The notes under the pieces were generated by a model that worked only from the letters and a program-made list of their open reading frames with translations, had not been told where the DNA came from and made no database searches. A program made the position numbers and the translations under genes. A DNA stretch of 64,000 bases from Dechloromonas sp. TW-R-39-2 (GTDB lineage: Bacteria; Pseudomonadota; Gammaproteobacteria; Burkholderiales; Rhodocyclaceae). This document shows, piece after piece, positions 53,374-62,042 of this stretch. How positions within the stretch are numbered: the stretch's first letter is position 1; each line of letters opens with the position of its first letter. The stretch is taken from the NCBI RefSeq assembly GCF_016864195.1, contig NZ_CP045202.1, positions 1,705,001 to 1,769,000 of the forward strand. Reading direction: 5' to 3'.

Positions 53374-54174
53374 TCAGTCGATCCCACGCAGTACGTCGAC
53401 CAGAATCAGTACCCGGCGAATGCCCTTTTTCGACCAGCGCTGGAAGCAGCCGGCGATGCCCGACAAGGTGCCGAGCAGTGGCAGTGCCCGGTGGATGACT
53501 TGCTTGATTTCCGGGTCGGGATTGGCCGTGAAATAACGGCCAAGCAATTCGGGCAGCAGGCGACGGGATTCGGCTTCATCCACCGGGCCGGCCAGCGAGA
53601 TCGAGTTGAGGAAAAGAACGAGGTCGGCAGCCTGTGCCACGGTCAACGGCAGGAATTCGCCAAAATTCTCTTCAAAGTCGATGCGGTAGCTCAGGCCGTC
53701 CTGCTGCGTGATGTTCTTGATCTGGGCACCACCGTGCCATTGGCCGGCTTTGTGAAATTCGCCAAGTTCGGTGGCCAGACGGGACAATTCGCCACGCCAG
53801 GCGTCGGCAGTCCATTTTTCGAGCAGCGTCGCGACAACCGTGCCGCAAAATTCAAGGACGAAAAATTCAGGCGTGACCAAGGCCACGCGTGGTACGCGAA
53901 CGCCTGCTGCCGCCAGCGATTGCAGACGGCGCGCCTCGAAGTCCATGCCGTTGGCCGCTTGCGACAGCGCCAGTGTGCGCATCGGCAGCGGCTGGCCGGT
54001 CAACCGCTTGACCAGCCAGCGCATGAACAGTGTCTGCGCCAGCTTGCGCGGCTTCTCGGCCAGTTTTTTGACCACATAACGCTGCCCCTCAAACTCGAAA
54101 ACGAGGGCGCGGCTGTGATGGGTTGTCAAAGCCGTCCGGGCGGCGGCTTCGAGGGCTTGAGGGTTTTCGTTCAT
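53374..54174 (-). CDS. BUD32/RIO-like kinase-fold protein
   Basis: A 266-residue protein. The segment HSRALVFEFEGQRYVVKKLAEK looks like the ATP-binding lobe with the conserved Lys. HKAGQWHGGAQIKNI resembles the catalytic loop (HGGxxxxN), and IDFEENFGEFLP resembles the metal-binding DFE/DFG position, as in the BUD32/InaA/WaaP-type kinases. Upstream, ARRLQSLAAAGVRVPRVALV is the typical helix-strand unit. ATG 54174 is preferred over the frame to 54210. It leads the unit with the unknown gene and mnmC, so a link to translation or tRNA modification is possible but unproven. Confidence 0.75.
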   Translation of the reverse strand: MNENPQALEAAARTALTTHHSRALVFEFEGQRYVVKKLAEKPRKLAQTLFMRWLVKRLTGQPLPMRTLALSQAANGMDFEARRLQSLAAAGVRVPRVALVTPEFFVLEFCGTVVATLLEKWTADAWRGELSRLATELGEFHKAGQWHGGAQIKNITQQDGLSYRIDFEENFGEFLPLTVAQAADLVLFLNSISLAGPVDEAESRRLLPELLGRYFTANPDPEIKQVIHRALPLLGTLSGIAGCFQRWSKKGIRRVLILVDVLRGID

Positions 54175-54182
54175 AGAAGCCC

Positions 54183-54286
54183 GATACGTGAGCGAGCGCA
54201 GGCGAGACAAGGCGCAAGCGACCGCAGCATAGCTGCGCTATGCAAGGTCGTTTGTAACGCCGTATCGCCAAGCGCAGCCACGTATC
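54183..54286. repeat. Palindromic intergenic repeat between lysS and the kinase-like gene
   Basis: Outer arms GATACGTG (54183-54190) and CACGTATC (54279-54286) enclose an inner hairpin, GCATAGC (54227-54233) TGC GCTATGC (54237-54243), with an outer CGACC/GGTCG. The last bases overlap the lysS stop. The form resembles REP/ERIC-type elements but I cannot assign a named family. Confidence 0.7.
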
Positions 54287-55790
54287 ATTCCGGACGCATC
54301 GAGGGGAACAGGATCACGTCACGAATCGCCGGGCTGTCGGTCAGCAGCATGATCAGGCGATCGATGCCGATGCCGCAGCCGCCGGTCGGCGGCAGGCCAT
54401 ATTCGAGGGCGCGGATGAAGTCGGCGTCGTAGTACATCGCTTCTTCATCGCCGGCATCCTTGGCCTTCATCTGCTCCTGGAAGCGGGCGGCCTGATCTTC
54501 GGCATCGTTCAGCTCGGAGAAGCCGTTGGCGATTTCGCGGCCGACGATGAACAGTTCGAAACGCTCGGTGATTTCCGGGTTGCTGTCGGAGGCACGGGCC
54601 AGCGGGCTGACTTCGACCGGGTAGTCGATGATGAAGGTCGGTTCCCAGCACTGGGCTTCGGCACAGGCTTCGAACAACTGCAGTTGCAGGCTGCCGAGGC
54701 CGCCCGGCTTGACCTTCTCGCCGAAGGCATTGATCTTGGTCTTGAGGAATTCGGCGTCGGCCAGTTGAGCATCGGTAAAGGACGGCTGTTCGCGCTGGAT
54801 GGCCTGGCAGATGGTCAGGCGATGGAAAGGCTTGGAGAGGTCGAGTTCGCGGCCCTGATAAACGAACACTTCCTTGCCCAGCGCTTCACGGGCGGCGTGG
54901 CGCAGCAGGCCTTCGGTGAAGTCCATCAGCGTGTGGTAGTTGGCATACGCCTCGTAGAATTCCATCATCGTGAATTCGGGATTGTGGCGCGGGCTCAAAC
55001 CTTCGTTGCGGAAGTTGCGGTTGATCTCGAAAACCTTTTCGAAACCGCCGACCACCAGGCGCTTTAGGTAGAGTTCCGGTGCGATGCGCAGGAACTGCTG
55101 CATGTCGAGCGCGTTGTGATGCGTGACAAAAGGCTTGGCCGCAGCACCGCCGGGAATCGGATGCATCATCGGCGTTTCGACTTCCATGAAGCCGTGGCCG
55201 GTCATGTAGTTGCGGATCGACGAAACGATGGCTGAACGGGCGCGGAAGGTGAAGCGCGTTTCCTCGTTCATGATCAGGTCGACATAACGCTGGCGGTACT
55301 TCAGTTCCTGGTCGGACAGGCCGTGGAACTTGTCCGGCAGCGGGCGCAGCGACTTGGTCAGCAGGCGGATTTCGGCGGCCTGGATCGACAGTTCGCCGGT
55401 CTTGGTCTTCATCAACGTGCCGACGACACCGAGGATGTCGCCCAGGTCCCAGCCTTTGAAAGCAGCGTAGGCTTCCTCACCGACCTTGTCGCGTGCGACA
55501 TAAATCTGGATACGGCCGGAAACGTCCTGCAGTGTGGCAAAGGAAGCCTTGCCCATGACGCGCTTGAGCATCATGCGGCCGGCAACACGGACTTCGATCG
55601 GCATGCCTTCGAGCTCTTCAGCCGTTTTCTCGTCGTAACCCTCGTGCAATTTGGCAGCGGTATTTTCACGCTGGAAATCGTTCGGGAAGGCTTGACCGGT
55701 CTTGCGCCATTCGGCCAGCTTGGCGCGACGCTCGGCGATGAGCTGGTTTTCGTCTTGCTGGACCGGGGCTTGCTGTTCGGCGTTGGACAT
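54285..55790 (-). CDS. lysS: Lysyl-tRNA synthetase (class II)
   Basis: A 501-residue enzyme. The OB-fold anticodon domain ([23 protein letters not shown]) precedes the class II catalytic core. Motif 2 is visible as [24 protein letters not shown] and motif 3 as [13 protein letters not shown]. Length and motifs match bacterial LysS. AAGGA precedes ATG 55790; the longer frame to 55886 has no support. A copy of GCGGTCGACCGC lies upstream at 55819-55830. Confidence 0.97.
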   Translation of the reverse strand: MSNAEQQAPVQQDENQLIAERRAKLAEWRKTGQAFPNDFQRENTAAKLHEGYDEKTAEELEGMPIEVRVAGRMMLKRVMGKASFATLQDVSGRIQIYVARDKVGEEAYAAFKGWDLGDILGVVGTLMKTKTGELSIQAAEIRLLTKSLRPLPDKFHGLSDQELKYRQRYVDLIMNEETRFTFRARSAIVSSIRNYMTGHGFMEVETPMMHPIPGGAAAKPFVTHHNALDMQQFLRIAPELYLKRLVVGGFEKVFEINRNFRNEGLSPRHNPEFTMMEFYEAYANYHTLMDFTEGLLRHAAREALGKEVFVYQGRELDLSKPFHRLTICQAIQREQPSFTDAQLADAEFLKTKINAFGEKVKPGGLGSLQLQLFEACAEAQCWEPTFIIDYPVEVSPLARASDSNPEITERFELFIVGREIANGFSELNDAEDQAARFQEQMKAKDAGDEEAMYYDADFIRALEYGLPPTGGCGIGIDRLIMLLTDSPAIRDVILFPSMRPE

Positions 55791-55818
55791 GAAGAATCCT
55801 TGGAAAATGGGGGTTGCT

Positions 55819-55830
55819 GCGGTCGACCGC
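55819..55830. repeat. GCGGTCGACCGC palindrome, upstream of lysS
   Basis: A perfect copy 29 bases before the lysS start, preceded by GTTGCT as in many partial copies that read GCTGCGGTCGACC. Confidence 0.85.
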
Positions 55831-55961
55831 GTAAAACCCTGAATTTTCGCCGATTTTGCCTTCAAGCGACAAGCGTTGGTCGTCATTTATGCAAAAGGAT
55901 TGCGGTGGAGGGGCGTGTTTGAGTGCTATATTGTGACGAATTCGTGGCGGGGGGCCGCGCA

Positions 55962-58259
55962 GTGAATATTCTTCTGGTCGACAACACACCGCTGTACCGC
56001 GATATCGTGCAACAGGCACTCGGTCGCTACCGCGGGATCAATCTGGTTTTTGCCGCTTCGGTCGAGGCTGCCCTGAAGCAGGCTGCGACACTGGATTTCC
56101 TGTTCTACATTCTTTCCTGGCAACTGTCCGATGGTGGCGGTGTCGAGTTGGCGCGCCGGTTGCGCGAGTCTGGGCAGGCGCCGGTTGAACCGATCGTCTT
56201 GCTGACCGCCAGCCCCAGTGCCGAATTGGCCCAGGAAGCCATGCTTGCCGGCGTTACCGAGCTGTTCCGCAAGCAGGATGTCGATGAACTGATTACCTTC
56301 ATGCGACATTTCCTCGAAGTTCACCAGCCCATGCGCTGTCGTGTACTTTACGTCGAGGATGCCCGCGACCAGCGCGAATACCTCGATACCCAATTGCGCG
56401 ACTGGGGCATGACTGTCGATGCCTATTCATCGGCCGATGAAGCATGGCTTGCCTTCCAGCAAAACGAATACGATCTGGTCTTGTGCGATATCTGTCTCGG
56501 CGGCCACATGACCGGCGCCCGCTTGATCAACCGTATCCGCCGTCTGGCCATGCCGCGCGGCGGCACGTCGATTCTGGCCGTGACCGCCTTTGACAATCCG
56601 GCGCGCCGGATTGAGCTGTTTCACCTCGGGATTGACGATTACGTCCTGAAACCGATTTCGCCTCCCGAATTACGCGCCCGCCTGCATAACCTGCTATCCC
56701 GCAAACGTGCCACCGAGCGTAGCCAGCATCTGCTTGAAGCGACGGCATTGGGCGTGACGGTGATTGACGAGCAGGGCTTGATCCAGTCGATGGATGCCAA
56801 TGCCTCGGGCATGTTTGCCTGGCCGGAAGTGCGCGATGGTGGCATGCCGCTGGCGCGCTTGCTTGAAGATCGGGATGGCGTGGCCATTGCCGACCAGTTG
56901 TTGCGGCAACTGCTGGATGCGGGGCGTTTGAGCAAGTTGCGACTGACGGCTCGCTGCGGTGACGGAAAAGCACTGCCGATCGAATTGTCCTCGCTGGAAA
57001 TCGAAGCGGCCAACGGTGCCCGCCAGTTTGCCTTGCTGACTCGTGATATCAGCAAGGAACTTGAACTGGCCGCCTACCTGACACAGGCCAAGGAAGCTGC
57101 CGAGCGGGCGGGGCGGATGAAGGCCGAGTTCCTGGCCAACATGAGTCATGAAATTCGTACGCCGCTCAATGCCATCATCGGCATGGCCCATATCCTGAAG
57201 CGACACGGTCTGTCTGCCGAACAGGCTGACCGGGTCGACAAGATCGACAGTGCCGGTCAGCATCTGCTCGGCATCATCAGCGACGTGCTCGATCTCTCCA
57301 AGATCGAGGCCGGGAAGCTGGGGCTGGAGTCGATTCCGGTCTCGATCGGCAGTATCGCCAGTAATGTGGCTTCAATGGTTTATGAACGTGCGGCCGCCAA
57401 GGGGGTGCGTCTGCACGTCGAGAGCGAGCCTTTGCCCAAGCACTTGATGGGCGATCCGACCCGCTTGACCCAGGCGCTGCTCAACTATGTCTCGAATGCG
57501 GTGAAATTTACCGAACAGGGCGTGATCAGTTTGCGTACCCGGATCGAGCACGAGACCGAGGACGGCATGACGGTGCGCTTTGAAGTCAGCGATACCGGCA
57601 TCGGCATCGAAACGGCACAGCTTGAACATATTTTCGATGCTTTTCAGCAGGCCGACAGTTCGACGACCCGAAAATTCGGCGGTACCGGACTGGGTTTGGC
57701 CATTACCCGCCAACTGGCACAGTTGATGGGGGGCGAAGCGGGCGTTGCCAGCGTGGTCGGGCAGGGCAGCACGTTCTGGTTTACCGCCAGCCTGAAACGC
57801 GGCCAGGGCTTGGGATCATTGCTTGAAAACACTCAGCCCGGCGGGGCCGAGCGTGTGCTGATGCAGCGTTACCAGGGTGCCAGGTTGCTGGTCGTTGAGG
57901 ATGATTTCATCAACCGTGAAGTTGCCCTCGAACTGCTGGCCGATTTCGGGTTTTCGATTGACGTGGCGGAGGATGGTCTTGCGGCAATCGCCCAGGCCGG
58001 ACAAACGGGTTACGACCTGATCCTGATGGACATGCAGATGCCGAACATGGATGGGCTTGAAGCAACCCGCCATCTGCGGACTTTGCCAACCTGTCTTGAA
58101 GTCCCGATCATCGCGATGACGGCCAACGCTTTTTCTGAGGATAGGCTGCGTTGCTTCGATGCCGGCATGAACGATTTTGTGACCAAGCCGATTAATCCTG
58201 GCGAGTTTTACGAAACCATTCTGCGCTGGTTGTCGCTCGGCAAATTTCAGCCAGCTTGA
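55962..58259 (+). CDS. Hybrid histidine kinase (REC-REC-PAS-HisKA-HATPase-REC)
   Basis: A 765-residue soluble sensor kinase. The first receiver (from VNILLVDNTPLYRD) is degenerate: the acidic pair is DN and the phosphoacceptor position reads ILSWQLSDG with Ser in place of Asp. The second receiver (RVLYVEDARDQ, LVLCDICLGG) is intact. A PAS-like segment precedes HisKA (MSHEIRTPLNAIIG), the ATPase domain (NYVSNAVKF, DTGIGIE, GGTGLGLAI) and a third intact receiver (LLVVEDDFINREV, LILMDMQMPNMDG). GTG 55962 is chosen because it begins the receiver fold; ATG 55923 is an alternative. It converges on the cupin gene, overlapping by 13 bases. Confidence 0.9.
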   Translation: MNILLVDNTPLYRDIVQQALGRYRGINLVFAASVEAALKQAATLDFLFYILSWQLSDGGGVELARRLRESGQAPVEPIVLLTASPSAELAQEAMLAGVTELFRKQDVDELITFMRHFLEVHQPMRCRVLYVEDARDQREYLDTQLRDWGMTVDAYSSADEAWLAFQQNEYDLVLCDICLGGHMTGARLINRIRRLAMPRGGTSILAVTAFDNPARRIELFHLGIDDYVLKPISPPELRARLHNLLSRKRATERSQHLLEATALGVTVIDEQGLIQSMDANASGMFAWPEVRDGGMPLARLLEDRDGVAIADQLLRQLLDAGRLSKLRLTARCGDGKALPIELSSLEIEAANGARQFALLTRDISKELELAAYLTQAKEAAERAGRMKAEFLANMSHEIRTPLNAIIGMAHILKRHGLSAEQADRVDKIDSAGQHLLGIISDVLDLSKIEAGKLGLESIPVSIGSIASNVASMVYERAAAKGVRLHVESEPLPKHLMGDPTRLTQALLNYVSNAVKFTEQGVISLRTRIEHETEDGMTVRFEVSDTGIGIETAQLEHIFDAFQQADSSTTRKFGGTGLGLAITRQLAQLMGGEAGVASVVGQGSTFWFTASLKRGQGLGSLLENTQPGGAERVLMQRYQGARLLVVEDDFINREVALELLADFGFSIDVAEDGLAAIAQAGQTGYDLILMDMQMPNMDGLEATRHLRTLPTCLEVPIIAMTANAFSEDRLRCFDAGMNDFVTKPINPGEFYETILRWLSLGKFQPA

Positions 58260-58585
58260 GTACCGTTGTAGTAAATTGCCAGCCAGATAGTGGTCTGGTC
58301 TGGTGGTGTCCAGTCCACGCGGTGCCGGCAGTGCGGGGCGAGGTTGATGAAGTCTCCCGCCTTGAGGTGTCGTGCCTGTGGCTCATCGGCCAGGCGCAGA
58401 CGGGCTTCACCCTGCAGCAGTAAAACCCATTCGCCTTCAGGTTGGTTGTACCAGAAACCGGGCGGGCTGCTCTGTCCGTTTGAAACAATGCGTTCGATGC
58501 GCAACGCCGGGTTGCGCAAAAGCTCGCTGAATTGCTCGTCGACCGCAGCGGTCGACGGCAATCCAGCAAACAGGTTGTCGATCAC
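58247..58585 (-). CDS. Cupin-domain protein
   Basis: A 112-residue protein. [19 protein letters not shown] and [19 protein letters not shown] provide the two cupin motifs with metal-ligand positions. The GTG start overlaps the prfB stop by four bases, so it is coupled to prfB. No specific function is assignable. A 19-base tandem of the palindrome family (58538-58556) lies inside its 5' part. Confidence 0.82.
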   Translation of the reverse strand: MIDNLFAGLPSTAAVDEQFSELLRNPALRIERIVSNGQSSPPGFWYNQPEGEWVLLLQGEARLRLADEPQARHLKAGDFINLAPHCRHRVDWTPPDQTTIWLAIYYNGTQAG

Positions 58586-59686
58586 ACGCCCTGCTTGAGG
58601 CTGGCCTCGATGAAGGGGTCGAGATCACCGTCGAGCACGGCTTGCGTGTTGCCGGTTTCGTGGTTGGTGCGCAAATCCTTGATGCGGCTCTGGTCGAGCA
58701 CGTAGGAACGAATCTGGTGGCCCCAGCCGATGTCGGACTTGGCGTCTTCCAGCTTCTGCTGCTCGGCCTGCTGCTTGCGCAGCTCGAACTCGTAGAGGCG
58801 GGCGCGCAGCATCTGCCAGGCTTCGTCGCGGTTGCGGTGCTGCGAACGGTCGTTCTGGCACTGCACGACGATGCCGGTTGGGACGTGGGTCAGACGCACA
58901 GCCGAGTCGGTCTTGTTGATGTGCTGACCACCGGCGCCGGAGGCACGGTAGGTATCGGTGCGCACATCAGCCGGGTTGATCGCGATTTCGATCGAGTCGT
59001 CGACTTCCGGGAAGACGAACACCGAGGTGAAGCTGGTGTGGCGGCGCGCGTTGGAGTCGAACGGCGACTTGCGCACCAGGCGGTGGATGCCGGTTTCGGT
59101 GCGCAGCGTGCCGTAGGCGTAATCGCCGGTGAATTTGACGGTGGCGCTTTTCAAGCCGGCGACGTCGCCTTCGGATTCTTCCATGACTTCCACGGTGAAC
59201 CCTTTTTTCTCGCCATATTTCAAATACATGCGCAGCAACATCGAGGCCCAGTCCTGGGCTTCGGTACCGCCGGCGCCGGCCTGGATTTCCAGGAAGCAGG
59301 GCATCGGATCGGACGGGTTGTTGAACATGCGGCGGAATTCGAGGGCGGCGAGCTTGGTTTCCAGCTCGGCGTTGTCGGCCTCGACGGCGAGCAGGGTGTC
59401 GTCATCGCCGTCTTCCTTGCCCATGGCGAACAGTTCGCGGCCATCGCCCACGCCGTTATCGACGGCTTCGAGGACGAGCACGATGTCTTCCAGCGTTTTC
59501 TTTTCCTTGCCCAGTTCCTGAGCGTATTTCGGATCGTCCCAGATCTTGGGATCTTCCATTTCCTTGTTCAGGAGGGTCAGGCGTTCGCGCTTGTGATCGT
59601 AGTCAAAGATACCTCCGCAGCTCGGCGGCGCGCTGCGCCAGGTCGTCGAGCTTGTTGGAGATACTGTTGATGTGTTCGGCTTCCAT
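58582..59686 (-). CDS. prfB: Peptide chain release factor 2 with programmed +1 frameshift
   Basis: RF2 recognises UGA and UAA stop codons. The first 27 codons (59686 to 59606, [10 protein letters not shown]...RRYL) end in CTT TGA C. An in-frame TGA at 59605-59603 must be bypassed by a +1 slip to GAC, after which 340 residues follow to 58582, 367 in total. A GGAGG element (59612-59616) sits just before the slip site, as in E. coli. SPF tripeptide ([10 protein letters not shown]) and GGQ ([10 protein letters not shown]) are present. The frame beginning at 59778 is an artefact of ignoring the frameshift. Confidence 0.97.
59603..59616 (-). promoter_or_regulatory. prfB programmed frameshift site
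   Basis: On the minus strand the order is GGAGG TAT CTT TGA C. The internal SD-like GGAGG, the CTT P-site codon and the TGA followed by C are all required for efficient +1 frameshifting that lowers RF2 synthesis when RF2 is abundant. Confidence 0.95.
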
Positions 59687-59949
59687 GATCTGTTCTCGTG
59701 ATACGTAGCAAAAACGCAATTATAGCGGTTACGCCAGTCCTTTATCGCAGCCTGCTTGTCTTGGGCATCGGATCGCACCTGATTGGTGCCGCGCAGTGCA
59801 TTTCATTGGGCGAGCAAGCGCTTGCTGGGCAAATGATTTTCTTTGCTTGAATAAATTTGTTTCTTAATTTCAATGACTTGGTTTGTTTTTCATGATCTGG
59901 CAAGGGAGTTGCTTATATGGTCACATTTTCGTGACTGTGTGAGTGCTTT
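59687..59949. other. Intergenic region before the MCP-like gene
   Basis: These 263 bases include the divergent starts of prfB and the MCP-like gene. A 14-base perfect palindrome AGCAAGCGCTTGCT lies at 59813-59826, followed by a markedly AT-rich stretch (about 59830-59900) that probably holds the promoter of the MCP-like gene. I saw no other gene. Confidence 0.5.
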
Positions 59950-61135
59950 GTGATCGATCAAGCGAGTGATGATGTGATGGCCGGCGTCCGCGCCTGTATC
60001 AAGACACTGTCCCTTCGTCAGGCTCTGGCCTGGATGTTGGCCGTGGCTGGAGGTCTGTGCGTGCGCAATGGTGAATATCTCCAGTGGTTAGGCGTTGGCT
60101 TGCTGTTTCTCTCGGTTTTTTTTTCTGATCAACTTGCATCTCGGTCTGCGGGCAGGTTTGCTGTCGATCGATCGCTTCGCCCTTGAGCTTTCATCTGGGC
60201 GCCTGATCGGGCGAATCGATCCTGCATCGGACGGTGTGCTGGGTCCGTTGGCCGAGCGCCTGAATGGCACGGCGCGTTCTTTGTGCGAGCTTTTTCTGAC
60301 TTTTTCACGCATGGCGCAGGAAATATCCAGCGTGGCGGCCGAGAGCAGCGTCAATGCCAATGGCGGCAACGATGGTGTTCGTCAGCAGCGTGACATTACG
60401 CTGTCTTCATCGGCTACCTTGGCGCAATTGACCGTCAGTCTCGGCATGACCCGCGACCGGGCGCAAGTTGCCGCCGGGGCTGCGCAAGCTTCTGGCGAAA
60501 TGGCTTTCGCCGGTGTGGACCGGGTCAACGCCCTGGCATCCAGTCTTGATAATTTGACGGCCAATGTTCGTCAAACCTCTGATAGTGCCGCGCGTCTTGG
60601 TCAGCGCTCACGCGAAGTCGATGCGATTGTCGAGTTGATCGCCGAAATTGCGGCCCAGACAAATCTGCTGGCACTCAATGCGGCGATCGAGGCGGCACGC
60701 GCCGGTGAGCAGGGCCGGGGTTTCGCCGTCGTGGCCGACGAGGTGCGCAAGCTGGCTGAACGGACGAGTAATGCGACCAGGGATATTGGCCAGCGTATCG
60801 GTGGCATGCGGATCGATGTCGATGAAATGATCCATTCAATGGCAGAAACAAGCGTCCGTGCGGCATCGAGTCTGCACGACGCGGGGGAAGCGGTCGATGA
60901 TCTGCATCGCGTTGAAAGCAATGCCCGGCAGACCTTGGCGCTGATCAACGATATTGCGGCGGCCAGTCGTGAGCAAAGCGAGGCTGGGAAAGACGTGGTG
61001 CGCGACATCGAACAGGTTGCCACCCTGGCGGATGCCAATGAATGCCTGGTTCGCTCGAATAGCGAACTGTCCCGCTACTTGAGCGAATTGGCGGTCTTGC
61101 TCAATACGGCCTTGAAAAAATACCAATACGAGTGA
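59950..61135 (+). pseudogene. Methyl-accepting chemotaxis-like protein split by a frameshift at a 9-T run
   Basis: The first frame (GTG 59950, ending 60186) gives an N-terminal segment with two hydrophobic helices (QALAWMLAVAGGLCV and [13 protein letters not shown]). A second frame (visible from 60095 to 61135) gives the rest, including the signalling hairpin [23 protein letters not shown] and [16 protein letters not shown]. They join in frame if one T is removed from the nine T at 60116-60124, giving ...[14 protein letters not shown].... Candidate phase-variable homopolymer, transcriptional slippage site, or sequencing error. Intact, it would be about 394 residues. It has a short or absent periplasmic domain. 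Gene order with the NIT-like and GGDEF-EAL genes suggests one sensory module. Confidence 0.75.
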
Positions 61136-61142
61136 GCCTGCC

Positions 61143-62042
61143 ATGGATCTGATCCTGTACTCAATGCTGATTGTGGCGCTGCTCATCGCGCTGATCTCCT
61201 TCATGATTTATCGCCAGCGCAATTGGCTGAGCAGTGGTCAATCGATCGAGCAGACCCTGGCCGCCTGTCGTTCCCTGCTGGCCCTGATTGCCGGTATTCA
61301 GCAACATCGGGGCATAAGTTCGGCCTGGCTGGCCGGTGACCAGAGCTTCAAACCGCGGCTTGATGCAAAGGCACGCGAGATTGAACACCTGATTCCCTTG
61401 CTGCGAGATGCCGCACGCGAAGAGGGGCGGCGGGCACATCCTTGCCTGACATTGAACGAGCTCTCCTTGTTTCAATTCAACTGGACAAAAATGCGCGACA
61501 TGTTGCGTGGTTTGTCGGTTGAGCAAAGCATTGCCCAGCACAGTTTCCTGGTTGATCAACTGCTCAAGTGGCTGGGGGCGATTGGTGAATCCAGGGTCGA
61601 GCTGGTGCTGGGTCAAAAGTGTGAGCGTGGCTTGGTGCGCAATTACGCCAGCCGTTTGCCGGCCTTGACCGAGTGCCTGGGACAGGCACGTGCGTTGGGC
61701 ACCAGTGTGGCGGCCAAGCAAGGATGCTCTGCCGTCGCTCGTGTGCGCCTGATGTTCCTGATTGCGCGTGCCGAGGCCTTGCTCAGCCAGGCGGCCGAAG
61801 CCGGTGGGCAGGGACGCAAGGCCGAGCAGGCAAAGGCAGCTGTCCAGGAAATGGCGCGTGTCGTACGTACCCAGATGCTGCTCAGTTCAAGCATTTCGCT
61901 GCCCGCCCCGGCGTATTTTGCACTCGCCACGACGGCGATCGATAGCGTGTTCTCATGGATTGACGAGTGCGGCACCCAGATAACCCAGGCGTCACTCCGG
62001 AGGCAAGGTGCTCAGCAATCAGTCTTGTTGCAGCGTGTCTGA
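61143..62042 (+). CDS. NIT-domain-like membrane sensor
   Basis: A 299-residue protein with one N-terminal helix ([21 protein letters not shown]). The segment [21 protein letters not shown] resembles the nitrate/nitrite-sensing NIT domain start, where the Q-x-x-R-G motif is conserved, and the remainder is alpha-helical. There is no output domain, so it may signal through the adjacent MCP-like gene or the downstream GGDEF-EAL protein. It starts seven bases after the MCP gene end. The assignment rests on motif resemblance. Confidence 0.62.
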   Translation: MDLILYSMLIVALLIALISFMIYRQRNWLSSGQSIEQTLAACRSLLALIAGIQQHRGISSAWLAGDQSFKPRLDAKAREIEHLIPLLRDAAREEGRRAHPCLTLNELSLFQFNWTKMRDMLRGLSVEQSIAQHSFLVDQLLKWLGAIGESRVELVLGQKCERGLVRNYASRLPALTECLGQARALGTSVAAKQGCSAVARVRLMFLIARAEALLSQAAEAGGQGRKAEQAKAAVQEMARVVRTQMLLSSSISLPAPAYFALATTAIDSVFSWIDECGTQITQASLRRQGAQQSVLLQRV

